Shown here: positions 10,701 to 17,799 of the stretch, one piece after another
How the letters are laid out: each line of letters opens with the position of its first letter
Numbering within the stretch: the first letter of the stretch is position 1
Source: an uncultured Spirochaetaceae bacterium
GTDB taxonomy: Bacteria > Spirochaetota > Spirochaetia > Sphaerochaetales > Sphaerochaetaceae
Length of the DNA stretch: 64,000 nt
Reading direction: 5' to 3'
NCBI GenBank assembly: GCA_944390725.1
Contig: CALXQU010000004.1
Span: 62,001 to 126,000, forward strand
Made by a program: the position numbers and the translations under genes
Notes under the pieces: generated by a model
The model's input: the letters and a program-made list of their open reading frames with translations, nothing else
Told to the model about the DNA's origin: nothing
Databases searched by the model: none

Positions 10701-11637
10701 TCTCGATCTCCTTATAGGATGAATGGACAGCCCGCTCCACGAAGGACGTGAAGAGCGTATAGTTGCCCTGCTTTATCGCGAGGGAGAAGGCAGCCTTCTC
10801 CTCATCGATGCTGTCAGGCTCGAAGAGAGGGGGCAGTATCCCGTTCCTCAGCAGCTCGCCTGCCAGGATCAGATAGGCAAAAAGCCCGGAGTACTCCTCA
10901 TACGGGTCGATGCGCAGCACCTCGGCATACAGCAGCGATGCGGACACGAGGCCATGCATATGGCGCCACTGCGTCTCATAGAGGAGCACAGCCCCTTCCA
11001 TGTCATCAGCCACGCTGACCATCGTCTCCCTGGCCGGGAAGCGCGAGAGGCCGGAGCGGAACGATGACGAGGAGATGTCATCGATGCCCTGCAGGAGGCG
11101 GACATATATGTTCTTCATATCCTTCAGGTTCCACCTCTCCTTCATATCGACAAGGGAAAGCATCAGCGAGCGGAAATTGAGCATGATGAGGTGCGTCTCA
11201 AGGGAAAGCGATGGGACGATGCGCCCGGAGTAGACAGCCTTCGCATCGCGCTCGCTGACCTTCTCCCCCGCGATCGCCATAAGCGAGGTGAAGGAGCGCA
11301 GGATGATCTTCTGGTATGCCTTGGATTCCTTCAGGGATGTATCAGGATGGAAATGCTCCTGCAGCTTCCTCAGCCCATCGACATCGACCGTTCCCGGGCG
11401 GATATCGGTATTGCGGTACTTGCGCATATGCCTGCCGTCGGACGGGCGCGGGGCATCGCTGGGTATGGTCCAGGTCCAGCCTAGCTTGATAGCCCCATCT
11501 ACGCGGCCTGCCGTGCAGAGATACCTTATCCTTCTATCGGACATGCCCCACTTCTGGGCAGCCTCAGTTATGCTGATATATTTCATATGATATTTATAAT
11601 CCGATTCTGGAATATAAGCAAGGAAAAATAAATCCAA
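10693..11637 (-). CDS. HTH protein with a degenerate Fic-like domain
   Basis: Residues 18-60 (MKYISITEAAQKWGMSDRRI, then TWTIPSDAPRPSDGR) form the MerR/excisionase-like helix-turn-helix often fused ahead of Fic domains. Residues about 145-300 follow the Fic layout, but the AMPylation motif HPFx(D/E)GNGR appears as IDPYEEYSGL (243-252): the catalytic His is Asp and GNGR is lost, while LRNGILPP after it is retained. It is therefore probably not an AMP transferase. Two starts compete. TTG at 11637 has AAGGAG seven bases upstream. ATG at 11586 gives the usual N-terminus and lies six bases after a TATAAA box (see findings). It is coupled to the downstream amidohydrolase. Confidence 0.7.
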   Translation of the reverse strand: MDLFFLAYIPESDYKYHMKYISITEAAQKWGMSDRRIRYLCTAGRVDGAIKLGWTWTIPSDAPRPSDGRHMRKYRNTDIRPGTVDVDGLRKLQEHFHPDTSLKESKAYQKIILRSFTSLMAIAGEKVSERDAKAVYSGRIVPSLSLETHLIMLNFRSLMLSLVDMKERWNLKDMKNIYVRLLQGIDDISSSSFRSGLSRFPARETMVSVADDMEGAVLLYETQWRHMHGLVSASLLYAEVLRIDPYEEYSGLFAYLILAGELLRNGILPPLFEPDSIDEEKAAFSLAIKQGNYTLFTSFVERAVHSSYKEIENV

Positions 11638-11740
11638 GGAATATCTCCTTGAACCCTATATATGACTCTAAACCCATTCCCTTCTGGATGCAACAGCGAT
11701 TCTCTTTCAACAAACCCCGACTTCCTGTACAATAGCACTA

Positions 11741-11826
11741 TCCCCAGATGGTGAAATCGGTAGACACAAGGGACTTAAAATCCTTTGGCAGCAATGCCGT
11801 GCGAGTTCAAGTCTCGCTCTGGGGAT
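11741..11826 (+). tRNA. tRNA-Leu (anticodon UAA)
   Basis: A class II tRNA with acceptor stem TCCCCAG/CTGGGGA, the Leu D-arm GGTGAAATCGGTAGACAC, anticodon loop CTTAAAA (anticodon TAA), a long variable arm and the T-arm GTTCAAGTC. CCA is not encoded. A TACAAT -10 box lies about 10 bp upstream. Its 3' portion from 11771 is duplicated at 12796-12855, marking it as an integration site. Confidence 0.95.
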
Positions 11827-11830
11827 TATC
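11771..11830 (+). repeat. direct repeat copy 1 (tRNA-Leu 3' end), left attachment site
   Basis: Sixty bases from the anticodon stem of tRNA-Leu to just past its 3' end are identical to 12796-12855. The similarity then continues imperfectly for about another 130 bp at the same 1,025-bp offset, through RNA element A or B. A repeat of a tRNA 3' end is the signature of tyrosine-recombinase integration. Confidence 0.85.
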
Positions 11831-11888
11831 TCATTCAGAAAGCCATAATAGCTTTCCCTGAGTTTCTTTTCATGCTATATTATATATA

Positions 11889-11957
11889 GGTCGGACACCA
11901 AGCCGAACAGGGGCATGTCCCCGCCGTGAAGCCGGAGGAACCTCCGGCAATTTCTTT
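11889..11957 (+). ncRNA. three-hairpin RNA-like element, copy A
   Basis: Starts GGTCGG and folds into three consecutive hairpins: TCGG/CCGA, GGGG/CCCC around CATGT, and GCCGGAG/CTCCGGC followed by a T-rich run like an intrinsic terminator. Copies B (12914) and C (13754) keep the stems while loops and some paired bases differ. An AT-rich TATATT box ends about 10 bp upstream. It lies just ahead of the DUF3800 start, so it could be a leader/attenuator of that gene or an independent small RNA. It matches no RNA family that I recognise. Confidence 0.5.
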
Positions 11958-11973
11958 GCAAGGGGCTTATCTT

Positions 11974-12651
11974 GTGTCTGTACTGTCAATTCATATCGAT
12001 GAAAGTGGCAATCTGAATCTCTCCAACAGACAGAACCCAGAATATTGCCTTACTATGGTTTTCCATAATCAGGATGACGATATCTCTACAGAGATTTCTG
12101 TTCTTGATGAGAAACTTGAGAATATAGGATGGAATGAATCCTTCATCCATACAATGCCACTTATAAGACAGGATGAGCCTTATGCTACTTTCTTGAGAGA
12201 AGAAAGGATAAAGATATTCACAACATTTGCAGCATTTGTATCAGCATTACCAATTAGTTACAAAGCCTTTTTCGTCACCAAGACTTTCTATCAGAATGAA
12301 TCACAGATGGAAGAAGCTTTTGTTCACCAGATAAGCAGTTTTATCAATGACAAACTCGAATATTTTCAGCACTTTGATAAAATCATAATCTACTACGATC
12401 GAGGGCAGAAAATCATAAGCAGGATACTCAGAAATACCTTTGGTGATATCTTCGGAGGAATAGTAGATTTCCGCACAGCTTACCAGAAAGATTACAGACT
12501 TATGCAGGTTGCAGATTACATCTGTACTCTAGAACAATCCAGAATCAGATGGGATGAGCATAAACCGACAAAATCTGAAAAGGATTTCTTCCTAACCCGA
12601 CAGGTATTCATGAAGAACTTCTATAAGAAGATTAGCAGAAAACACCTCTGA
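11974..12651 (+). CDS. DUF3800 domain protein
   Basis: A 226-residue protein with the DUF3800 opening SIHIDESGNLNLS and the distal acidic block YYDRGQKIISRILR plus DYRLMQVADYICTLEQ. The family is thought to have an RNase H-like fold and is frequent in mobile and defence-associated DNA; its biochemical role is poorly defined. The open frame continues upstream to 11926 through RNA element A. A GTG at 11974 has AAGGGG eight bases before it and matches the usual family start, so it is preferred. AT-rich codon use, unlike the neighbours, and the flanking tRNA repeats mark it as acquired. A decayed copy of its 5' end lies at 13640-13720. Confidence 0.75.
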   Translation: MSVLSIHIDESGNLNLSNRQNPEYCLTMVFHNQDDDISTEISVLDEKLENIGWNESFIHTMPLIRQDEPYATFLREERIKIFTTFAAFVSALPISYKAFFVTKTFYQNESQMEEAFVHQISSFINDKLEYFQHFDKIIIYYDRGQKIISRILRNTFGDIFGGIVDFRTAYQKDYRLMQVADYICTLEQSRIRWDEHKPTKSEKDFFLTRQVFMKNFYKKISRKHL

Positions 12652-12795
12652 AGTTACTTCACGGTCTGTTTTGTTACCAAGTTTGTTACCAAAATACCTA
12701 TCAATTCCTGATAACAGATATTAACAGCTAAAATCTAATTTGTTACTATATAAGCATAAGTATTAACAGTTAACATTAGCCTACACTCAAATGCT
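12652..12795. other. AT-rich tail of the tRNA-Leu element with repeated TTTGTTACCAA
   Basis: No gene is visible. The motif TTTGTTACCAA occurs at 12670-12680 and 12682-12692, with a related TTTGTTACT at 12739-12747, and TATTAACAG twice around 12719-12780. Short direct repeats next to a tRNA-derived attachment site are what recombinase arm sites look like. This is a suggestion only. Confidence 0.4.
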
Positions 12796-12855
12796 GGACT
12801 TAAAATCCTTTGGCAGCAATGCCGTGCGAGTTCAAGTCTCGCTCTGGGGATTATC
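12796..12855 (+). repeat. direct repeat copy 2 (partial tRNA-Leu), right attachment site
   Basis: Identical over 60 bases to 11771-11830. It begins inside the anticodon stem, so it lacks the acceptor 5' strand and D-arm and cannot be a tRNA. Downstream sequence to about 12985, including RNA element B, continues to resemble that after the real tRNA. Confidence 0.85.
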
Positions 12856-12913
12856 CCACCAAGAAAGCCAGAACAGCTTCCCCTGAGTTCCTTTTCATGT
12901 TATATTCTAGCCA

Positions 12914-12981
12914 GGTCGGACACCAAGCCGAACAGGGGCGAGTCCCCGCCGAAGAGCCGGAGGCTGACCTCCGGCATTTTT
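12914..12981 (+). ncRNA. three-hairpin RNA-like element, copy B
   Basis: Same architecture as copy A. The second hairpin loop is CGAGT instead of CATGT, and the third is an eight-base-pair stem GCCGGAGG/CCTCCGGC with a CTGA loop followed by ATTTTT. The third loop is two bases longer than in A, which shifts any reading frame and argues that structure rather than a peptide is conserved. A TATATT box lies about 10 bp upstream. It faces the brnA gene. Confidence 0.5.
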
Positions 12982-13022
12982 GCAGGCATCATCAAGATAC
13001 AGACGCATTTATGGCTTTCGGC

Positions 13023-13268
13023 CTAAGCATGATACCCATCGAGATGTTCTGACATATATTCCCTCAGGGCCTCATTTATCCTCGTCTGATAGCCTTTCAC
13101 CTTCCCCTTGCCGAAGAAATCAAGGACATCCTTGTCGAGCATTATGTGGCATGATTCCTTGATTGGCGTCACTTTATAGAACTCCCTGGGCGGCACTCTC
13201 TTCAATGTCCTGAGATAATCCGGCGTAAGTTCCGGGATATCAGAGAAATCCAATCTCTTATCGTCCAT
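13023..13268 (-). CDS. brnA: BrnA-type antitoxin
   Basis: An 81-residue ribbon-helix-helix antitoxin of the BrnTA type II system. Diagnostic is SCHIMLDKDVLDFFGKGKVKGYQTRINEALREYM, matching the BrnA dimerisation/DNA-binding region. The start at 13268 (MDDKRLDFSDIPEL) overlaps the 3' end of the brnT frame by about 11 bases, the usual toxin-before-antitoxin order. It ends in TAG. In the family BrnA neutralises BrnT and represses the operon; here the partner toxin is interrupted, so it may be a solitary antitoxin or repressor. Confidence 0.85.
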   Translation of the reverse strand: MDDKRLDFSDIPELTPDYLRTLKRVPPREFYKVTPIKESCHIMLDKDVLDFFGKGKVKGYQTRINEALREYMSEHLDGYHA

Positions 13269-13587
13269 AATAAAGCTGTTCCTCCCTTTTCGAAGCATAT
13301 CTGGCGGATATGATCCTCGTTATTCCATTCCGGTCAGTAGATACGACAAGTACAGCAAGAAGCTTTCCTGGCAACCTTCCCATGGTTATATATCTTTGCT
13401 CTTCTTACGACGAATGCAGTTCATCAAGGAATTCCTGCCTGCCTGGATCCAGGAAAACCCCTATGGCTTCAGGGAATGAGATCCCATGCTTGGCGATATT
13501 CACCTTGTTCTTCTCGGTATCCCATTCGAATAATCCATCACGGCTCTTCCCTGTCATATCCAACATCCATATACTAATGTACATCAT
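13258..13587 (-). pseudogene. brnT: BrnT-type toxin interrupted by an in-frame TAA
   Basis: The first 60 codons encode the BrnT start (LFEWDTEKNKVNIAKHGISF then PEAIGVFLDPGRQEFLDELHSS) and stop at TAA (13405-13407). Reading on in the same frame gives EEQRYITMGRLPGKLLAVLV and then VSTDRNGITRIISARYASKR, the expected BrnT C-terminus, ending within the brnA start. No frameshift is seen, so a single nonsense codon separates it from a full toxin ribonuclease. The exact start is uncertain: ATG codons at 13587, 13584, 13566 and 13557 are in frame. Confidence 0.8.
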
Positions 13588-13598
13588 CTTATGTACAA
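13577..13598. promoter_or_regulatory. inverted-repeat operator at the brnTA promoter
   Basis: TGTACAT and ATGTACA form perfect seven-base arms around a six-base spacer (13578-13584 and 13591-13597). On the minus strand they overlap a possible promoter (TTGATT, 16 bp, TACATT) just at the brnT start. BrnA autoregulation through such repeats is known for the family; binding here is inferred. Confidence 0.5.
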
Positions 13599-13639
13599 AT
13601 CAACAAAGATCATCCCGGAATGCTATTCTTTCGCTTGCC

Positions 13640-13720
13640 ATCCTGCAAGGTATTTGCCAGGGATTCCTCTTGTGCCTGTACTGCCAATCCATATAAATGA
13701 AAGCGATAATCCAGACCCTT
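13640..13720 (+). pseudogene. decayed 5' fragment of a second DUF3800 cassette
   Basis: The stretch around CTTGTGCCTGTACTGCCAAT (13673 on) and the following ATATAAATGAAAGCGATAAT align base by base with the DUF3800 start at 11972-12010, with transitions throughout. The few bases before it resemble the 3' end of RNA element A. The conserved IDESG reads INESD, and the frame ends soon after. It indicates that the element-plus-DUF3800 cassette was once present at least twice. Confidence 0.6.
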
Positions 13721-13753
13721 CCTGAGACCAGTGTCTTATGTATATGATATGCA

Positions 13754-13823
13754 GGTCGGATACCAAGCTGAACAGGGGCATGTTCCCGCCGTGAAGACGG
13801 AGGAACCTCCGGCGATTTCCTTT
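13754..13823 (+). ncRNA. three-hairpin RNA-like element, copy C
   Basis: Third copy of the element, the most diverged. Changes in stems mostly preserve pairing (C to T opposite G in hairpins one and two), while the third stem has one mismatch (GACGGAG/CTCCGGC). A TATGAT box lies about seven bases upstream. No gene follows directly on this strand; the converging tetR gene ends 26 bp downstream. Confidence 0.45.
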
Positions 13824-13848
13824 GCGATACGGGACGCGATACCACCCC

Positions 13849-14400
13849 TCAAGACAATGAGAACATCAGCGAATAATAGGAGGCCACCCGCTCAGGCTCA
13901 TCCTTCATCTGCCCTGCGACCCACCACTCTATCGTAGCCATCAGGCCGTATGAGAGCATATCGGTCGCATAGCTTCTCGGTACAGGCAGGCTAATATCCT
14001 CTGGCATCATACTCTCAATGCAGCTTGCGAACCTTTCCTGGAAATAACGGAGGAACAGGGATGAGCAGTCGCTTGAAAGTATCCTTGCTATGTTCATGCT
14101 GTTATCGCGTATATGGTAGAGGATATGCGATACCATCTGCTCATACCCGCCTCTATCAGAAGAGAAGTCATGGGTGCTCTCCTTATCGAGAGTATCCGAG
14201 AATACATGGTCCAGTATTTCATCGGACAGTTCTCTCAGCAGGTCATCCTTCGTAGGGAAATGGGCATAGAATGTCGTGCGTCCGACATCGGCTTCATCGA
14301 TGATCTCCTGCACAGTGATGCTGGAATACGCCTCTCTCTCCAGCAGCCTGTTGAATGCCGAGAATATCGCAGCCCTGCTTTTCCTTTGCCTCCTATCCAT
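13849..14400 (-). CDS. TetR-family transcriptional regulator
   Basis: A 183-residue TetR protein. The N-terminal DNA-binding domain reads AIFSAFNRLLEREAYSSITV then QEIIDEADVGRTTFYAHFPT KDDLL, and the C-terminal half resembles the all-helical TetR_C domain with a Trp-rich GLMATIEWWVAG. It is divergent from the metal P-type ATPase with about 150 bp between them, a common regulator-target arrangement. Imperfect inverted repeats lie in that gap (CCATT and AATGG separated by 10 bp near 14448-14467). The effector is unknown. Confidence 0.85.
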   Translation of the reverse strand: MDRRQRKSRAAIFSAFNRLLEREAYSSITVQEIIDEADVGRTTFYAHFPTKDDLLRELSDEILDHVFSDTLDKESTHDFSSDRGGYEQMVSHILYHIRDNSMNIARILSSDCSSLFLRYFQERFASCIESMMPEDISLPVPRSYATDMLSYGLMATIEWWVAGQMKDEPERVASYYSLMFSLS

Positions 14401-14552
14401 ACATTTCCCTCTTTTTGTTCGCTAAGCTATAAAACCACGGAACTGACCATTCACATCCCACCAATGGAATGATAGATATCCATTACAGAACAGATATTCG
14501 CTATGGGAGCATTATACAGCAACCAGGAACGCTGTCAATGCGGGGAGGATGG

Positions 14553-16415
14553 ATGCTGAAGAGGATAAACGATTTTCTTGCGGGAATCCCGATGACAATA
14601 GCCGCAGGTGCATTCCTTGTATTGAGCCTGATGCTGTCATTGATGGACATATCGATACCGATGGACCCAGCCTGGATAGCTGTCATCATAAGCGGCCTCC
14701 CGCTCCTCTATCTTGCTCTCTGGAGGGTTGTGCACAATAAGGGGATTGCCAGGATCTCATCAGCCCTTCTCATCTCAATCGCCATGATTGCGGCCATTGC
14801 GATCGGAGACCTCTTCGCAGCCGGAGAGGTAGCCTTCATAATGGCGCTGGGTGCGATTCTGGAGGAGAAGACCACGCAGAGGGCGAGAAAGGGGCTGAAG
14901 AAGCTTATAAGCCTCGTCCCGAAGGCAGCAAGGCGGATAAGCAGCGGCAAGGAGGAGCAGGTTCCTCTTGAGGATATCAAGGTCGGCGATATCCTCCGAA
15001 TCCTCCCTGGAGAAAGCATACCCGTAGACGGGAAGATAGTTTCCGGGATGACATCGATTGACCAGTCCGTAATGACAGGGGAATCCCTGCCTGTGGACAG
15101 GAACATCGGCGATGAGGTCTTCTCCGGCACGGTGAACCTTTATGGTTCTGTAGACATCACAGCTACGAAGGTTGGCAAAGACAGCTCCCTTGAGCAGATG
15201 ATAAGGCTTGTCGAGGAAGCTGACGAGAAGAAGGCCCCCATCCAGCGTATCGCAGACAGATGGGCAAGCTGGCTTGTCCCTGCTGCCCTCATCATAGCGA
15301 TACTTGCATATGCCTTCACTTGCAGCATCGTAAGGGCGGTGACTGTACTCGTCGTCTTCTGCCCCTGCGCTCTTGTGCTGGCAACCCCTACTGCGATAAT
15401 GGCAGCTATCGGCCAGGCGACAAAGAACGGGGTGATCATAAAATCAGGAGAGGCTCTGGAGAAGATGGGCAAGGTCGACACGATTGCCTTTGACAAGACA
15501 GGAACGCTGACTTATGGCAAGCCAGCAGTCTCCGACGTCGTTGTCCTCGATCCCTCGCTGAGCACCAAGGAATTCCTTTCCCTTGCAGCCTCTGCAGAGC
15601 AAAGGAGCGAGCATCCGCTTGCGAAGGCTCTCGTTGGCTTTGCAGCTTCAAACGGAGCGGAGATCTGCGAGGCGGAATCTTTCTCGATGGAAGCTGGCAA
15701 GGGAATCAGAGCCAGGATCGCGGGGAAGGAAGCAATATGCGGAAACAGGCGGCTTATGGATGAATATGCGATTCCGCTCCAGGATGCAGATAAGGCCATG
15801 ACACTCCTAGGCAATCAAGGCAAGGCCATGGTCATCGTAGCCGTGGACGGCCTGGCTGCGGGGCTTGTCGGATTCTCCGACGAACCGAGATCCACGTCTA
15901 GAGACATGCTCTCAAGGCTTTCAGCCATGGATATCAGGAGCGTGCTTCTCACAGGGGATAATGCAAGAGCAGCTGGCTATATGGCTTCTGGGCTCGGCCT
16001 GTCGGAAGTGCGTTCAGACCTTCTCCCTGCCGACAAGGTCGATGCGATATCCGGCCTTCAGGAAGAGGGGCATGTCGTTGCGATGATCGGGGATGGCGTG
16101 AACGATGCACCAGCGCTCAAGACGGCAGATGTCGGGATTGCAACGGGAGCGATGGGCAGCGATATCGCAGTCGAGGCTGCTGATATCGCGTTCATGTGTG
16201 ATGACATCTCCAGGATCCCATATCTGAAGAGATTATCCAATGCGACGGTGAACACGATAAAGCTGAGCATATCCCTTTCGTTATGCATCAATATAGTGGC
16301 GATCGCATTATCGCTGCTAGGGCTTCTCACACCTACGACTGGAGCACTGGTACACAATGCCGGTTCAGTCTTCGTGGTTCTTATCGCAGCGCTTCTTTAT
16401 GACAGAAAGTTCTGA
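14553..16415 (+). CDS. P1B-type heavy-metal translocating ATPase
   Basis: A metal-exporting P-type ATPase of about 620 residues. It has no N-terminal HMA domain and begins with membrane segments. Seen are the actuator loop VDQSVMTGESLPVDR equivalent (SIDQSVMTGESLPVD), the transmembrane metal motif FCPCALVLATP, phosphorylation site AFDKTGTLT, the HP region QRSEHPLAKAL, and hinge MIGDGVNDAPALKTADVGIA. The last helix carries HNAGSVFVVL, closer to the Zn/Cd/Pb group than to copper pumps, but the ion cannot be fixed. The frame is open from 14469; ATG at 14553 (MLKRINDFLAG) has GGGAGG close upstream and was chosen. Divergent from tetR. Confidence 0.9.
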   Translation: MLKRINDFLAGIPMTIAAGAFLVLSLMLSLMDISIPMDPAWIAVIISGLPLLYLALWRVVHNKGIARISSALLISIAMIAAIAIGDLFAAGEVAFIMALGAILEEKTTQRARKGLKKLISLVPKAARRISSGKEEQVPLEDIKVGDILRILPGESIPVDGKIVSGMTSIDQSVMTGESLPVDRNIGDEVFSGTVNLYGSVDITATKVGKDSSLEQMIRLVEEADEKKAPIQRIADRWASWLVPAALIIAILAYAFTCSIVRAVTVLVVFCPCALVLATPTAIMAAIGQATKNGVIIKSGEALEKMGKVDTIAFDKTGTLTYGKPAVSDVVVLDPSLSTKEFLSLAASAEQRSEHPLAKALVGFAASNGAEICEAESFSMEAGKGIRARIAGKEAICGNRRLMDEYAIPLQDADKAMTLLGNQGKAMVIVAVDGLAAGLVGFSDEPRSTSRDMLSRLSAMDIRSVLLTGDNARAAGYMASGLGLSEVRSDLLPADKVDAISGLQEEGHVVAMIGDGVNDAPALKTADVGIATGAMGSDIAVEAADIAFMCDDISRIPYLKRLSNATVNTIKLSISLSLCINIVAIALSLLGLLTPTTGALVHNAGSVFVVLIAALLYDRKF

Positions 16416-16675
16416 ACCCAATACATGCCACCTTCCCATAGGGCAGCATGGCCGATGGCTGAATGCAGCCATTCCATTTCCAGTGATAGGCAGCTGATAT
16501 TGCGGGAAGGTCCGGTATCATGCCGGCGGATGACCACGGCCAGCTGGAAACCAGCCGGTTCCCCTATTCCAATAATATGTACAGTTAGGTGCAATATCCG
16601 GCTTTCCGCCTTCGCAGGCAATGACAGAATCAGATCCGCATGGGAGAATGCCATCAGATACAAAAGGAGCAAACA
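16416..16675. other. intergenic region without recognised genes
   Basis: About 260 bp between the ATPase and the lipoprotein gene. No coding frame with a ribosome-binding site and no clear terminator was found. Short ORFs on both strands appear random. An AAAGGAG Shine-Dalgarno for the lipoprotein lies at its right edge. Confidence 0.5.
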
Positions 16676-17689
16676 ATGACTCGCAAAGGACGTTTGGCAG
16701 CCATCGCTCTACTCCTGATGGCAATGCTTATGCTTGCGGCGTGCAGCGGCGGACGCGGGAATCCGGGCAGCACGGCACCAAATGACGTGGCAGTCGCGGC
16801 CATGAAGGCGATGACGCAGGCTGCGGATACGGCAGGACAGGCAGCTGGCGTATCAAGCACAGGGAACACCTATACACTGACAGGCTTCACAGCTGATGAC
16901 GGTGTCACAAGGGTCGTAGGCGGCAGTTTCGAGATGGACGGCAACGGCAATGTCATCAACGCCGATCTCACGCTGCAGATCAGCAACCAGACACTTGAAT
17001 TCATCCTCAAGCCAGCATCTACAGGCACCGGCTCGGATATCACGGTAGATACTACACCTGTATCGGAGTCAGTGATGCCGGATCCGATGACACCTGAGGA
17101 GAAACGTGCCTTCCGGATATTCCTCATCGGATTCGATGAAGTGCAGGATGATGTGCGGGAAGCTGTCGAGGAAGCATTCGAAGACCTTGAGGACATCTAC
17201 AGGAAGCCTGGCCAGGTTAATATTTCCCATCCCCTGATTTCAGGGACCATTGAGCTTGGCCGGGAGAAGGATGATGACTGGGATGACCTGGAAGTAATCG
17301 GAGGCAATGTGCGCTTCACGGACTTCCCGATAGACGATGACAGGCATTCCGACAAGGTATCCGGCAGCTACAGCTTCGAACTGAGGGATGACGATTATGA
17401 GAGAGCGACCATGAGCGTGACGATCTCATCCTATCATGATGACGGCATCTCCCTCAGCAACTTTGCCATCAACGGGACAATAGTCGAAGACGAGATCCGC
17501 GACGATGACAGATTCACGTTCGATGGTACGGCATCAGGGACATTCGAATTCAGCACCGGATCCTCGAGGATCTCATTCGATGGGAAGATCAATGCCGAAG
17601 AGGACAGCTGGATAGAGTTCCCGGAATACAGCCTGAAGATCGACGGGAGGGAAGTGGCTATCGGCAGGCCGGAAAGGCCATTCATATAA
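16676..17689 (+). CDS. predicted lipoprotein of unknown function
   Basis: A 337-residue exported lipoprotein: MTRKGRLAAIALLLMAMLML followed by the lipobox LAAC at residue 22. The start at 16676 has AAAGGAG six bases upstream, so the longer frame from 16640 is rejected. After the cysteine comes a Ser/Thr/Gly-rich linker, then a beta-rich acidic domain with TLTGFTADDGVTRVVGGSFEMD and several repeated 'Y/F-x-F-x-G-T-x-SG' style strands (DRFTFDGTASGTFEFSTGSS) and many Asp-Asp pairs, possibly calcium binding. No known domain is recognised. It is followed by a terminator, so probably monocistronic. Confidence 0.75.
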   Translation: MTRKGRLAAIALLLMAMLMLAACSGGRGNPGSTAPNDVAVAAMKAMTQAADTAGQAAGVSSTGNTYTLTGFTADDGVTRVVGGSFEMDGNGNVINADLTLQISNQTLEFILKPASTGTGSDITVDTTPVSESVMPDPMTPEEKRAFRIFLIGFDEVQDDVREAVEEAFEDLEDIYRKPGQVNISHPLISGTIELGREKDDDWDDLEVIGGNVRFTDFPIDDDRHSDKVSGSYSFELRDDDYERATMSVTISSYHDDGISLSNFAINGTIVEDEIRDDDRFTFDGTASGTFEFSTGSSRISFDGKINAEEDSWIEFPEYSLKIDGREVAIGRPERPFI

Positions 17690-17712
17690 GGGAATCGGAA
17701 GAAGATATCCTC

Positions 17713-17745
17713 AGGAGGCTGCCCATAAGGCGGCCTCCTTTCTTC
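17713..17745 (+). terminator. intrinsic terminator after the lipoprotein gene
   Basis: AGGAGGCTGCC and GGCGGCCTCCT form a long near-perfect stem with a short CATAA loop, followed by TTTCTTC. Confidence 0.8.
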
Positions 17746-17799
17746 TATGGTTTACGTATTCCCTTTTCATGCTTATCTTTATAACAGGAGGCAATGGAA

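Larger units (their letters stand above)
11771..12855 (+). mobile_element. small element integrated at tRNA-Leu
   Basis: The segment between the two 60-bp tRNA repeats is 1,025 bp per unit. It holds RNA element A, a DUF3800 gene and an AT-rich tail, and is far poorer in GC than the flanks. There is no integrase inside, so it is either a non-autonomous cargo element or the remnant of a larger island. The right-hand repeat lacks the 5' half of the tRNA, so only the left copy makes a functional tRNA. Confidence 0.65.

Noticed and set aside
11891..13823. Conserved peptide VGHQAEQG...VPA in the three repeated elements
   Set aside because: The frame is lost in copy B by a two-base loop insertion, whereas stems are kept, so RNA or DNA structure rather than a peptide is conserved.
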